Source: an uncultured bacterium (GTDB taxonomy: Bacteria > Cyanobacteriota > Vampirovibrionia > Gastranaerophilales > Gastranaerophilaceae). From it: a stretch of 64,000 bases of DNA. The first letter of the stretch is position 1, and each line of letters begins with the position of its first letter. The translations under genes were made by a program, and so were the position numbers. The DNA is taken from contig CASFCQ010000001.1 in assembly GCA_949293185.1 (NCBI GenBank), positions 1-64,000 on the forward strand, given 5' to 3'. Below, piece by piece: positions 54,246 to 61,918 of the stretch. Under the pieces are notes generated by a model. That model was not told the origin of the DNA, made no database searches, and worked only from the letters and a program-made list of their open reading frames with translations.

Positions 54246-54707
54246 ATGAAAGAGTACAAATCAAAATTTACGACAATGATGTTTGAATTACTTTTAGGAC
54301 TGGCTGCCACATGGTTTGTGTTTAATATTGTTGGTAAATTTACTCACAGTTTGATATTTGCATCCCTTGCAGGAGTAACCGTATTGGTCTTTTTCTTTTA
54401 TAAGATTTTCTATACAGATTTTATTACAATAACCCTGACAGATGATAAAAAAATGTTAGTCAAAAGATTCAACAAAGTTGTTAATGCTTTCGAGATTGAG
54501 AATTATTATTGGTCAGAATATTCCAAAAACAGTAAAACTAAAAATGCAGAAGACCAAGATATTTATTATATAAGTAAAGAAACAGGTAAAGAAGATTACA
54601 TTGACGCATCTAACCTGAAAGGTGAGGATTATGCGCAATTATTAAAGGATTTGGGTGCAAAAAATGACAATGAACCTGCAATAAAAGTAGCAACAACAAT
54701 AAAGTAA
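54246..54707 (+). CDS. Unknown two-helix membrane protein
   Basis: 153 residues. Two adjacent membrane helices at about 12-54 (FELLLGLAATWFVFNIVG and SLIFASLAGVTVLVFFFYKI), then a soluble part with ITITLTDDKKMLVKRF and a polar tail, the usual layout of small PH-like membrane proteins. TTGGAGGTG is six bases before the ATG; the in-frame TTG upstream is part of it. First gene of a three-gene run to the DUF1266 protein. Confidence 0.65.
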   Translation: MKEYKSKFTTMMFELLLGLAATWFVFNIVGKFTHSLIFASLAGVTVLVFFFYKIFYTDFITITLTDDKKMLVKRFNKVVNAFEIENYYWSEYSKNSKTKNAEDQDIYYISKETGKEDYIDASNLKGEDYAQLLKDLGAKNDNEPAIKVATTIK

Positions 54708-54727
54708 AAAGAAAAGGAGATAAAATT

Positions 54728-55162
54728 ATGATGCAATATATTTTGTTAGTAGGCGGTATTTGTGCAGCAGGTTTTTTATACTCGGCTATTGCAATGAATG
54801 TGCATAATGGATATAAAAAGAAATATCTGAAAGAACATCCTGATGCTTCGGTTATGCTTATAAAAGACTGCCAGTGGAATCCTTTAGGTTTCAATCATAC
54901 TGTCTCTGTTTTAACAATTAACGGTGAAGCGCCGATGCAAACAGTTGAAGGCTGGGGACAAAAAGCATACCACCTGCTGCCGGGTAAAACTATTCTTGAA
55001 TTACAATATGAAAAAGTAAGACCGGGTATTCTATATAAATCAGTAAGAACAACTTATGACCCTCAAAAAATCGAAGTTAATGTTGAAGCAAACAAGAAAT
55101 ATACTATTTCATATGACAAAAATGCGGGTTTTGTATTTACTGAACTTACAGAAAAAGCATAA
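54728..55162 (+). CDS. Unknown membrane-anchored protein
   Basis: 144 residues. One N-terminal helix (ILLVGGICAAGFLYSAIAM) then a domain with HTVSVLTINGEAPMQTVEGW, LLPGKTILELQYEKVRPG and KKYTISYDKNAGFVF; the strand pattern is like a small beta-sandwich. AAAGGAGATAAAATT precedes the ATG. Gaps of 20 and 12 bases to the neighbouring genes make an operon likely. Not recognised. Confidence 0.65.
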   Translation: MMQYILLVGGICAAGFLYSAIAMNVHNGYKKKYLKEHPDASVMLIKDCQWNPLGFNHTVSVLTINGEAPMQTVEGWGQKAYHLLPGKTILELQYEKVRPGILYKSVRTTYDPQKIEVNVEANKKYTISYDKNAGFVFTELTEKA

Positions 55163-55174
55163 AGGTTTTTATTA

Positions 55175-55912
55175 ATGGATATAACAAGATTACTGAATAA
55201 CGCCAAAAGGATAATAAAAACTTTTCAAAACATAGAGTATGCGTGCAACGAAAATGCACCGGTGCTTAGCAGAGACCAATATGCAGCTATAAATGTCGGC
55301 GCAATAAATGCAGAGCAAAATCAATATTACTGCAATTGTTTGGAAACAGAACCGGACAAGACGGATGTAGCAAACAGATTGAGTGATTATTATGGGATTG
55401 TTGACAGAGATTCTGCATTGGCAACATTAGATTGGCTTTTATACAGAGGGCATCACGTTTATTTTGAAGCTATAAGACCGGTTATTTGCACCTCTTGTGC
55501 AGAATTTAACGTTGACGCACTTTTAGAAGAAGAAAAGGATCGTTCTTTAATGGAGTATGTGAACAACATTAAAGAATCTTTAGAAACTCTGGTTGATGAA
55601 CATGTTATTCCGGGGGCAAGCGAATTTAAAACTATTGCCGTAGATGCTTGGGATTTAGGGCGTCTAGTAATGGTAACCCGTTGTTGTTATGATTCACAAT
55701 ACATTGAAGAAAAAGAAGCCTGGCAATACATTATGGCTTCTTATGAAAAATCAAGAGAACTTTACAATAACTGGGGAGAGTTTGCCAAAGGCTATATTGT
55801 CGGAAGAGCAATGTGGAATGGAAATGATTTTGCCTTAAATGGCATTATTGGTATTGCAAACGGTCTTCTAAAAGATGAAAACAGTCCTTGGATAAAATAT
55901 CCATTGCATTAG
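55175..55912 (+). CDS. DUF1266 domain protein
   Basis: 245 residues, soluble. The pattern AWDLGRLVMVTRCCYDSQYIEEKEAW, then NWGEFAKGYIVGRAMWNGND and a closing LLKDENSPWIKYPL, fits DUF1266 (YbeR/YbeU-like), for which no function is settled. A Cys pair in the middle (CTSCAEF) is not part of the family pattern. It is the third gene of the 54.2-55.9 kb operon with two small membrane proteins. Confidence 0.8.
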   Translation: MDITRLLNNAKRIIKTFQNIEYACNENAPVLSRDQYAAINVGAINAEQNQYYCNCLETEPDKTDVANRLSDYYGIVDRDSALATLDWLLYRGHHVYFEAIRPVICTSCAEFNVDALLEEEKDRSLMEYVNNIKESLETLVDEHVIPGASEFKTIAVDAWDLGRLVMVTRCCYDSQYIEEKEAWQYIMASYEKSRELYNNWGEFAKGYIVGRAMWNGNDFALNGIIGIANGLLKDENSPWIKYPLH

Positions 55913-56117
55913 TACCTCTATTTTAGTAATACTGGCAATGGTGCTTTTTTTAAAGCCGTTGCCAGTTACATATGAAAGGTCTATTGGGGTATGTGGAGGC
56001 TTTTTGTGTTGTTTTGAAATTGAAACAAACCCATCGAGTCAGTTGACTAAATGAAAAAATTAATACTTCTGACTCAAACGGACTGTAAAATATACTTCTC
56101 ATCCCCTTATGCAATAA

Positions 56118-56140
56118 AAAAGACCCATACGGGTCAAAAA
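56118..56140 (-). terminator. Terminator of tRNA-Ser
   Basis: On the minus strand GACCC-GTAT-GGGTC is followed by a T run, immediately after the 3' end of the tRNA. Confidence 0.85.
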
Positions 56141-56141
56141 T

Positions 56142-56228
56142 CGGAGCAGGGGGGATTCGAACCCCCGGCGGAGTTGCCCCCGCACAAACGTTCCAGGTTT
56201 GCACCTTAAACCACTCGGACACCGCTCC
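56142..56228 (-). tRNA. tRNA-Ser (GGA anticodon)
   Basis: 87 bases. On the minus strand: acceptor GGAGCGG / CTGCTCC, D arm CCGAGTGGTTTAAGG, anticodon arm CAAAC-CTGGAAC-GTTTG with anticodon GGA, a long variable arm (TGCGGGGGCAACTCCGC) typical of class II tRNA-Ser, and T arm GGGGG-TTCGAAT-CCCCC. Discriminator is G. CCA is not encoded. Confidence 0.97.
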
Positions 56229-56317
56229 ATTAATTCTATTTATTTTTCATCTGCCGTATTATTTGAACATACACGGCTTATAACCATTTTATTTGCTGAT
56301 ACAATTATTGCAAGCAG

Positions 56318-56791
56318 CTAATAGTTATTCTCTGCCAAACAGTATTTTGCCGCCTGATGATTACTAAGCTTTTTATTGTTAAGTATAACCTCAAATTTTA
56401 TATCACTAGTCCCAGAAAATTCATTGTATATATTACCGACAATCTCCAATGTGTTGCTGTAAGTCGATTTGCAACCGATGCTTATTTTTTTGTCAAGATA
56501 TTGAACAGGTTTAAAAAACAAAATATGCTCTCCGTTTTCTATTTCACATACAGGTGTCAAAAGATTGTTGCGGCAGTCTGTTAATATATCTCCAAAATGT
56601 ATGATTTTTCCGTTTTTGTCTTTCAAACCTAAAAACTGTATAAGTTCTGACTGAGGTTTAGGAGCTTTTATAATAAAACTACCTTCTCTATGTGTAAACA
56701 AAGTTTTACAGAACTGATATATTCCACAATTCAACGCCATTTTTACACTACCCAAAGACATCATCTTATCCATCCCTTCCAAAGTTGTCAT
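56318..56791 (-). CDS. YopX-like protein (phage-type remnant)
   Basis: 157 residues. The pattern IQFLGLKDKNGKIIHFGDIL, then CEIENGEHILFF and EIVGNIYNEF, is that of the YopX family, proteins of unknown function common in phages and prophages. The usual first strands are replaced by 45 unrelated residues (MKTL...GIYQFCKTLFTHREG region) and the rest is shortened, so it may be degenerate. It lies 90 bases from tRNA-Ser, a classical attachment-site location, but no integrase is seen. Confidence 0.75.
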   Translation of the reverse strand: MTTLEGMDKMMSLGSVKMALNCGIYQFCKTLFTHREGSFIIKAPKPQSELIQFLGLKDKNGKIIHFGDILTDCRNNLLTPVCEIENGEHILFFKPVQYLDKKISIGCKSTYSNTLEIVGNIYNEFSGTSDIKFEVILNNKKLSNHQAAKYCLAENNY

Positions 56792-56959
56792 AATAGTTAT
56801 ATCAACTAAAAAAGTTTGCCGATACGGTTTGTAAAAACTTTGTAAATCTATACCAAACGGAAAATATAATAATGTATCGTAAAACCTTTATTCAATAAGC
56901 GTTTACAAGTCACAGGCAAACAAAATTTACCCAATATTGTTACCTTTGTTAAAAAAATC

Positions 56960-58732
56960 TTACATTTCTTTATATTTTTGCTGTAACTGAGCAAGTAAAC
57001 TTGACGTATTGGTTTCTGTTGGCGGCGTTTTAACAGCAACAATTTGGCTTTGTTCTTTTGGCTGCAAATTATTGTAATCAACAAAGTGCCTGTAATCGCC
57101 CAGATCCTTTATTGCAAGCATATCCGCAACACGTGACGCTTTCTTCTGTTCTTTTGTAATATAGTATTCAAGTGCAAACACAGGTAACAAACCGACAACT
57201 ACGCCGCCGACAATTTTAGAAACCGCATTCAATATTACGGAATTTATTTGGGAATCTTTAATGTTTTTGAGATTTTTCATTGATTTTCTGTTAAGTAAAA
57301 AGCCTATGCCCATACCGAGTAACGAACCGACCATAGCAACTGGCATTTGTATGCTTTGCCCGAGTGCCTCGACGCTTTCAGCGTATGTTTGGGATTTTTC
57401 ATCAACGGCATTAAAGGTTTTGAATGTATTTTGCTGCAATGCTTTTGCCTCTTTAAGCTGTTCGTCTGTCAATTGAAGTTTTTCAATAGCTTTATGCAGT
57501 TTCTTATCTTTTAAACCTTCTGTTTTTTTATATTGTTCGTATTCTTTGTTGTCTTTGATAACCTGCAAAAGAAATTTAAAAATATTAGGCTTTTTCTTTT
57601 CTTCTATTGATTTTGCGTCTTTGATTTGCGAAGCTTTTTCATCATCGACGTATACAAGTGTATCGGGGGTATTCATAAGCTCCTGTCTTGCCTTAAAACG
57701 ACCTATGCGAGAGGCTTGTTTTTGGATTTTTGCTGAATAAACAGCTGCAACCATTGATACTCCGATACCCACCACGTAAGGTATTGCTTTTGCATAGCCC
57801 GCAGCCTGATTAAGTTTTAATAACTTCAATATTTTGTTGGCAATCCAGCCTGTCAAAAAGCCACTGCCGATGGCTGCAATGTTAGCAAAATTTGTTGCCA
57901 TTTCAACATTCTCTGCATAATCCTGTGAAGCAATGTCAATTTTTTCAACCAGTTTTGTCAAAAGCTGCTGGTCACGTTTTGCTTTTTGTATATCTTTTTC
58001 ACTTAGAGAATCATTAAAATGTTTTTCGTTTTCTTTTAATTTTTTATCAAACTCCGCTCTTTGCTTTTCATATTCTTTATCTTTTTTTACAAGCTTTTTC
58101 AGGTTTTTGAAAACATCTTTAAAACCGAGATTAATTAAATCTTTTTTCTCGTTTTCTTCTGGAATCGTAATATTTTGGGCATCATTTTGAGCCTGTTTTA
58201 ATTGTTCATCAGTCAAAACAGCAAAGCTGTTGGGGTTGTTGAGGTCTTTTCTCATTGCTTCAAAACGCCCTTGACGGGAAGCACCGACCTGTGTTTTTGC
58301 TGCCCATGCCATAATAGGAAAGCTTGCTACAATACTGGCAACATACCCGATAGCAGTCGGTATCATCATTATAGGAAATACTAATTTCGGATATTTTTTA
58401 GAAAGACTGTTAAGCCCTTTTGAAACAGGCGGCAATGCCATAGTCAGCATACCCGCGCCAAGCCCTGCCATATTCACTATCTCAATAGCCTGACCGGCTG
58501 CCATTTCTGTTGCAACTTCCATGTCTTCCGCATTTTTTTGCGAGTATTCATCCATTACATCGATGGCATGCAGCAGAGCTTTGCTCCTTTGCAGGTCATC
58601 TTTATTTACTGCATCAGGGTTGCGTTTAATATATTCAAGCCTTTTGGCTTCTTGATTATTCCTTTCTTCTTTCCACTGTTTGTATTCCGGAACATACTCA
58701 CGATATTTTTTGTAATTTTGGTAAACTTCCAT
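56960..58732 (-). CDS. Unknown membrane protein with a threefold internal repeat
   Basis: 590 residues made of three units of about 180-190 residues. Each unit has a charged helix ending in KEYEQYKK-like (YREYVPEYKQW, KDKEYEKQRAEF, DNKEYEQYKKTE), a coiled part, then a stretch like DEYSQKNAEDMEVA, DIASQDYAENVEMA and DEKSQTYAESVEAL, a pair of membrane helices, and a closing VGASRQGRFEAMR, KQASRIGRFKARQ or KKASRVADMLAIK. The first two units keep the ASR-x-GRF core; the third keeps ASR only. No known family. A TAAAGG ribosome binding site lies at good distance. Confidence 0.75.
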   Translation of the reverse strand: MEVYQNYKKYREYVPEYKQWKEERNNQEAKRLEYIKRNPDAVNKDDLQRSKALLHAIDVMDEYSQKNAEDMEVATEMAAGQAIEIVNMAGLGAGMLTMALPPVSKGLNSLSKKYPKLVFPIMMIPTAIGYVASIVASFPIMAWAAKTQVGASRQGRFEAMRKDLNNPNSFAVLTDEQLKQAQNDAQNITIPEENEKKDLINLGFKDVFKNLKKLVKKDKEYEKQRAEFDKKLKENEKHFNDSLSEKDIQKAKRDQQLLTKLVEKIDIASQDYAENVEMATNFANIAAIGSGFLTGWIANKILKLLKLNQAAGYAKAIPYVVGIGVSMVAAVYSAKIQKQASRIGRFKARQELMNTPDTLVYVDDEKASQIKDAKSIEEKKKPNIFKFLLQVIKDNKEYEQYKKTEGLKDKKLHKAIEKLQLTDEQLKEAKALQQNTFKTFNAVDEKSQTYAESVEALGQSIQMPVAMVGSLLGMGIGFLLNRKSMKNLKNIKDSQINSVILNAVSKIVGGVVVGLLPVFALEYYITKEQKKASRVADMLAIKDLGDYRHFVDYNNLQPKEQSQIVAVKTPPTETNTSSLLAQLQQKYKEM

Positions 58733-58917
58733 GTAAAAACCTTTATATTGGCTTAAGCAATAGCTTTAAGACCCCTGATAAAAATTTTTTGTTAGGGTTT
58801 ATATTGTGTATTTAATATTATTTAACAAATTAAATATTGTATTTTTTTATTGTTTATTTAATAATAATGACTACAGTTTGGCATTTTTTATAAATCTATA
58901 ATTTTTAATAATGAATG

Positions 58918-58965
58918 CCAAAATGAAAATTGAATAGAAATCAAACAAAATGGCATAGTAGCTCA
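58918..58965 (+). repeat. Upstream partial copy of the tRNA-Met 5' region
   Basis: This segment repeats 59016-59060 (upstream flank plus GGCATAGTAGCTCA, the first 14 bases of the tRNA). It is followed by a hairpin (AAAGCG-AAGC-CGCTTT, 58978-58993) and, at 59003-59016, by an inverted copy of tRNA bases 8-21. Confidence 0.85.
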
Positions 58966-59045
58966 CTAGGCGAGCTGAAAGCGAAGCCGCTTTTAGATTT
59001 AAGACCAACTGAGCTAAAATGAAAATTGAATAAAACAAATAAAAT

Positions 59046-59119
59046 GGCATAGTAGCTCAGTTGGTCAGAGCGCTCGGCTCATACCCGGGAGGTCACTGGT
59101 TCGAACCCAGTCTATGCTA
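59046..59119 (+). tRNA. tRNA-Met (CAT anticodon, elongator type)
   Basis: 74 bases. Acceptor GGCATAG / CTATGCT (first pair G-T), D arm GCTC-AGTTGGTCA-GAGC, anticodon arm CTCGG-CTCATAC-CCGGG with CAT at 59080-59082, variable AGGTC, T arm ACTGG-TTCGAAC-CCAGT, discriminator A. Lacking the GGG/CCC anticodon stem of initiators, it is an elongator tRNA-Met, or tRNA-Ile2 if the C is lysidinylated. CCA is not encoded. Confidence 0.93.
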
Positions 59120-59136
59120 TTTTTTCATGCGTAAAA

Positions 59137-59214
59137 ACCAGTGACCTCCTGTCGCTAAAAATCAGAAATCGCAACGCAAGCGTCGCTTAGTCGAACCCAG
59201 TCTATGCTATTTTT
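59137..59214 (+). repeat. Downstream partial and inverted copies of tRNA-Met
   Basis: 59137-59149 is the reverse complement of tRNA bases 59088-59100 (ACCAGTGACCTCC). 59191-59214 is a perfect direct copy of 59101-59124, the last 19 bases of the tRNA plus the following T run. Between them lie small palindromic bits (GTCGCTAAAAATCAGAAATC region). Confidence 0.9.
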
Positions 59215-59223
59215 ACTTTTTAA

Positions 59224-59262
59224 AAATAAAAAAACGGAAACGATGAGTTTTCGTTTTTTTAT
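59224..59262 (+). terminator. Terminator downstream of the tRNA-Met region
   Basis: ACGGAAAC-GATGA-GTTTTCGT stem with flanking A and T runs, following the second 3' tRNA fragment. Confidence 0.8.
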
Positions 59263-59271
59263 TAGATATGA

Positions 59272-59330
59272 CCGCCGTTACAGAGCAAACGCAGTTTGCG
59301 CAGTGCAGCAATCTTTGATTGCACAGGCGG
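59272..59330 (+). ncRNA. Candidate compact structured element (two hairpins inside CCGCC/GGCGG)
   Basis: CCGCC (59272-59276) pairs with GGCGG (59326-59330) around two hairpins: GCAAAC-GCA-GTTTGC (59285-59299) and GCAATC-TTT-GATTGC (59308-59322). The second is the counterpart of CGAATC-TTT-GATTCG at 20906; both are followed by ACAGGCGGA, with paired changes in the stem. The rest of the 59263-59516 gap shows nothing else. Confidence 0.55.
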
Positions 59331-59516
59331 ATTTGATGTATTTTCAGACTCCCTTTTTTAATGCCAATATAGCTGTGGGTAATCTGTGGGTAATTTTTTC
59401 TTTAGAACTTAAAAACACATTGTCACTTTTAATTGTCAGTAATATGATTGCTATATAGCTTTTGGCAGGTTACAGCTTTCAGAAAAAACAAAACAATTTT
59501 AAGAGAAATAAAATAA

Positions 59517-60332
59517 ATGTATACAATTACAATACTTACGGATAATAACACTATAACTGACAGATATTTTTTAGGCGAGCCTGCATTATCGATTTTGATT
59601 GAAACAGAAACTAAAAAGATATTATTTGATACAGGTTATTCCGATGTTTTTTTGAAAAATGCATCTAAACTCAATAAAGACTTAAGAAAACTAGACTTTA
59701 TTGTGCTTTCGCATGGGCATAATGACCATACAGGCGGTTTGCAATATATTATAGACTTATTAAAAAATGAAAACCATAAACCCGAAATTGTTGCCTGTAA
59801 AGGGGTATTTTGTCAACGTTATGATGACATTGACGGTGATTTTGGCTGTCCTGTCGAAAAAAAACAGATAGAATCAGTTTTTAACACAAAATATATAAAA
59901 GAACCATATTTTATAACAGAAAATGTAGTGTTTCTCGGAGAAATCCCAAGAAATAATGATTTTGAAGCAAAACATCCTGTGGGGGTGTTAAAAGATACAA
60001 ATACACCGGATTTTGTTATGGATGACAGTGCACTTGCTATAAAAACCGAAAAAGGAATTATCTTAATTACAGGGTGTTCTCATTGCGGTATTGTAAACAT
60101 ATGTGAGTATGCAAAACAAGTTTGTAAAACAGATAAAATACACTCAATTATAGGCGGTCTGCACTTACAAGATGCTGCTGAAAATCAAGTTAACAAAACA
60201 GTAGATTATCTAAAATCAATTGACTTAGAAACATTATTCGCTTGCCATTGTACGGGGTTTCAGGCTCAATGCCAATTAAATTCCTCAGTAAATTTAAAAG
60301 AAGCAGGCTCTGGGTTAGAAATTAGATTTTAA
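59517..60332 (+). CDS. MBL-fold metallohydrolase (RFAP-synthase-like, COG1237 type)
   Basis: 271 residues. The metal-binding motif is FIVLSHGHNDHTGGLQYI (HxHxDH form), with ILFDTGYSDVFLKNA before it, ITGCSHCGIVNICEYA in the middle and ACHCTGFQAQCQL at the end. This is the group related to archaeal beta-ribofuranosylaminobenzene 5'-phosphate synthase, whose bacterial members have no settled substrate. The extra Cys and His in CSHCGI and CHCTG are a typical feature of the group. Length is normal. No operon partner. Confidence 0.9.
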   Translation: MYTITILTDNNTITDRYFLGEPALSILIETETKKILFDTGYSDVFLKNASKLNKDLRKLDFIVLSHGHNDHTGGLQYIIDLLKNENHKPEIVACKGVFCQRYDDIDGDFGCPVEKKQIESVFNTKYIKEPYFITENVVFLGEIPRNNDFEAKHPVGVLKDTNTPDFVMDDSALAIKTEKGIILITGCSHCGIVNICEYAKQVCKTDKIHSIIGGLHLQDAAENQVNKTVDYLKSIDLETLFACHCTGFQAQCQLNSSVNLKEAGSGLEIRF

Positions 60333-60383
60333 TTATTTAACCATATAAGATTACGTAATTTTATATATCTTTCGATAATTTGA

Positions 60384-60430
60384 ACAAATAAAAGCCCTTT
60401 GAGGAAGAAAATCAGAGGGCTTTTATTTGT
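60384..60430. terminator. Bidirectional terminator
   Basis: Arms ACAAATAAAAGCCCT and AGGGCTTTTATTTGT around a 17-base loop, between convergent genes. Confidence 0.85.
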
Positions 60431-60482
60431 TATGTAGTTCTGTTTATAGATTTATGACATCTGTAAAACAGTGTTTTTTATA

Positions 60483-60812
60483 TCACAAATGCTTATAGAT
60501 TTCGCCTGTTGTTGTATCAATAGCTTTACCTTTGTCTGCAGCATTACCGAGCACTTTCTGGATAACTCTGCAGTACAAATCATCTATAGCTTCTTCTGTT
60601 TTATTAATTACTCCTCTTGCGGTTTTGACTTTTCCGTTTTTTAATACAACGCAATCTAACTCATTATCGTTTGTAAGCACTTTTATAGTTTCACCATTTT
60701 TAGTTTTGAATGAATCAACGTACATTCCTCTTTGTTGCGCAAGCTCCATTAAATTTACTTTCTTCTTGCCTTTAATTAATGTCGCTATCGGTTTTGCAAT
60801 ATTTACATTCAT
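60483..60812 (-). CDS. Unknown 109-residue protein
   Basis: Not recognised. Basic, soluble; the middle has VDSFKTKNGETIKVLTNDN and CVVLKNGKVKTARGVI, two short beta-strand units, and the C-terminus a helical AIDDLYCRVIQKVLG. AGTAGGAGG lies well before the ATG, so it is a real gene. The 357 bases beyond it, up to the flagellar operon, hold no gene; a promoter for the operon must be there but no sigma-28 or sigma-54 consensus was clear. Confidence 0.65.
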   Translation of the reverse strand: MNVNIAKPIATLIKGKKKVNLMELAQQRGMYVDSFKTKNGETIKVLTNDNELDCVVLKNGKVKTARGVINKTEEAIDDLYCRVIQKVLGNAADKGKAIDTTTGEIYKHL

Positions 60813-61169
60813 GATAAAACCTCCTACTCATTTTTCACACACTATATAATATTCAAAAACACTTAAAGACAAAAATTTGCATATATATAATTTGATTATT
60901 AAACAAAATTTACATAAGAATTGAGTAAAAATTTGGTTTAAATTGCACTATTCGTAGGCTGGTAAGGCTTTTGGAACGTTTTTACAGACAATCTGATATC
61001 CAACAATGTTATATAAATTTGGGCAATAAATATCGGCAAGATTTTTCAAATCTTTTTATAAAAACTAAATTTTCCTCCAAACAGATGATTTTTTGTAATT
61101 TTGGTATTTTTTTTGACTTTTTGTCCGACATCATTAATGAATAAGTACGTTTAAATGAAGGACTTAATC

Positions 61170-61868
61170 ATGACAACATTACGCGGTGGTATTAATTTTT
61201 TCGAAAACGGTTTGACAACCAGTATACGTGCAATGCACCTGCAGACAGAAATCTTTGGTGTCATAAACGAAAACTACAACTCGTTTGATAAAGTCGGCTA
61301 CCAGAGAAAAGACCCTGTTGTGTCCTCTTTTGCAGAGTGGATAGGCACACACGCTCTGTCTACCGCTGTTGATGATTCTATTGGCAGAATCGGGCATTCT
61401 GACAACCCGCTTGATTTAGCTATTGCCAACAAGGGATATTTTCAATATCAAAGTCCCGACGGCATAAAAATCACACGTGACGGACGTTTTAAAATTGATA
61501 AAGACGGAAATCTGCTTACCCTAGAGGATGCAAATGTTCTTGCCAATGACGGTACTCCTATAAAACTTCACGTTATTCCTGAAAAATTGGAAGACGTAAA
61601 AGTTTATAAAAACGGAGACATAAAAGTATTTAACAAGGCAACAAACCAGCTTGAATATGTTGCGACTCTGTCGGTTGTAACAAACGAAGGTGTTGCTGTA
61701 TTAGACCCTAACATAAAACAGGGCTTTAATGAATACTCAAACGTTTCATTAAACAGTGAAATTCTGCAGATTATTCCGGTAAAAAGAAATTTTGAAGCCA
61801 ACAGGCAGCTGTTTATTATGCAAAATAACAACCTGTCCAAAGCGATTCAATCACTGAGCAGCACATAA
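61170..61868 (+). CDS. flgF: Flagellar basal-body rod protein of the FlgF/FlgG family
   Basis: 232 residues. MTTLRGGINFFENGLTTSIR leads to the N-terminal rod/hook helix with SFDKVGYQRKDPVV in place of the usual NxxTxGFK. A D-domain with IANKGYFQYQSPDGIKITRDG and the C-terminal helix SEILQIIPVKRNFEANRQLF follow. The ATG at 61170 follows AAGGAC at good distance; a frame from 61155 lacks one. The proximal rod position is inferred; FlgF and FlgG cannot be told apart with certainty. First gene of the flgF-flgG-flgB-flgC run. Confidence 0.85.
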   Translation: MTTLRGGINFFENGLTTSIRAMHLQTEIFGVINENYNSFDKVGYQRKDPVVSSFAEWIGTHALSTAVDDSIGRIGHSDNPLDLAIANKGYFQYQSPDGIKITRDGRFKIDKDGNLLTLEDANVLANDGTPIKLHVIPEKLEDVKVYKNGDIKVFNKATNQLEYVATLSVVTNEGVAVLDPNIKQGFNEYSNVSLNSEILQIIPVKRNFEANRQLFIMQNNNLSKAIQSLSST

Positions 61869-61918
61869 TAAGCTGATATGTTAAAAAGGCTAAAGTAAGT
61901 TAAGAAAGGTTAGTATAA

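Noticed and set aside
55950-56222. Open reading frame of 90 codons antisense to the DUF1266 side, covering tRNA-Ser
   Set aside because: It is formed by the tRNA itself: the peptide start (MSEWFKVQTWNV-like) is a common artefact of tRNA-Ser.
59101-59214. attL/attR of an integrated element at tRNA-Met
   Set aside because: The 24-bp direct repeat is of the right type, but only 66 bases separate the copies and there is no integrase or cargo; the inverted pieces need another explanation.
59204-59458. 84-codon frame after tRNA-Met
   Set aside because: It begins in the tRNA fragment and crosses the terminator and the hairpin element; composition is not coding-like.
60813-61169. Sigma-28 or sigma-54 promoter for the flagellar operon
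   Set aside because: Near matches (TTGG..TTGCA with wrong spacing; TAAATTTT without a partner) do not meet consensus spacing.
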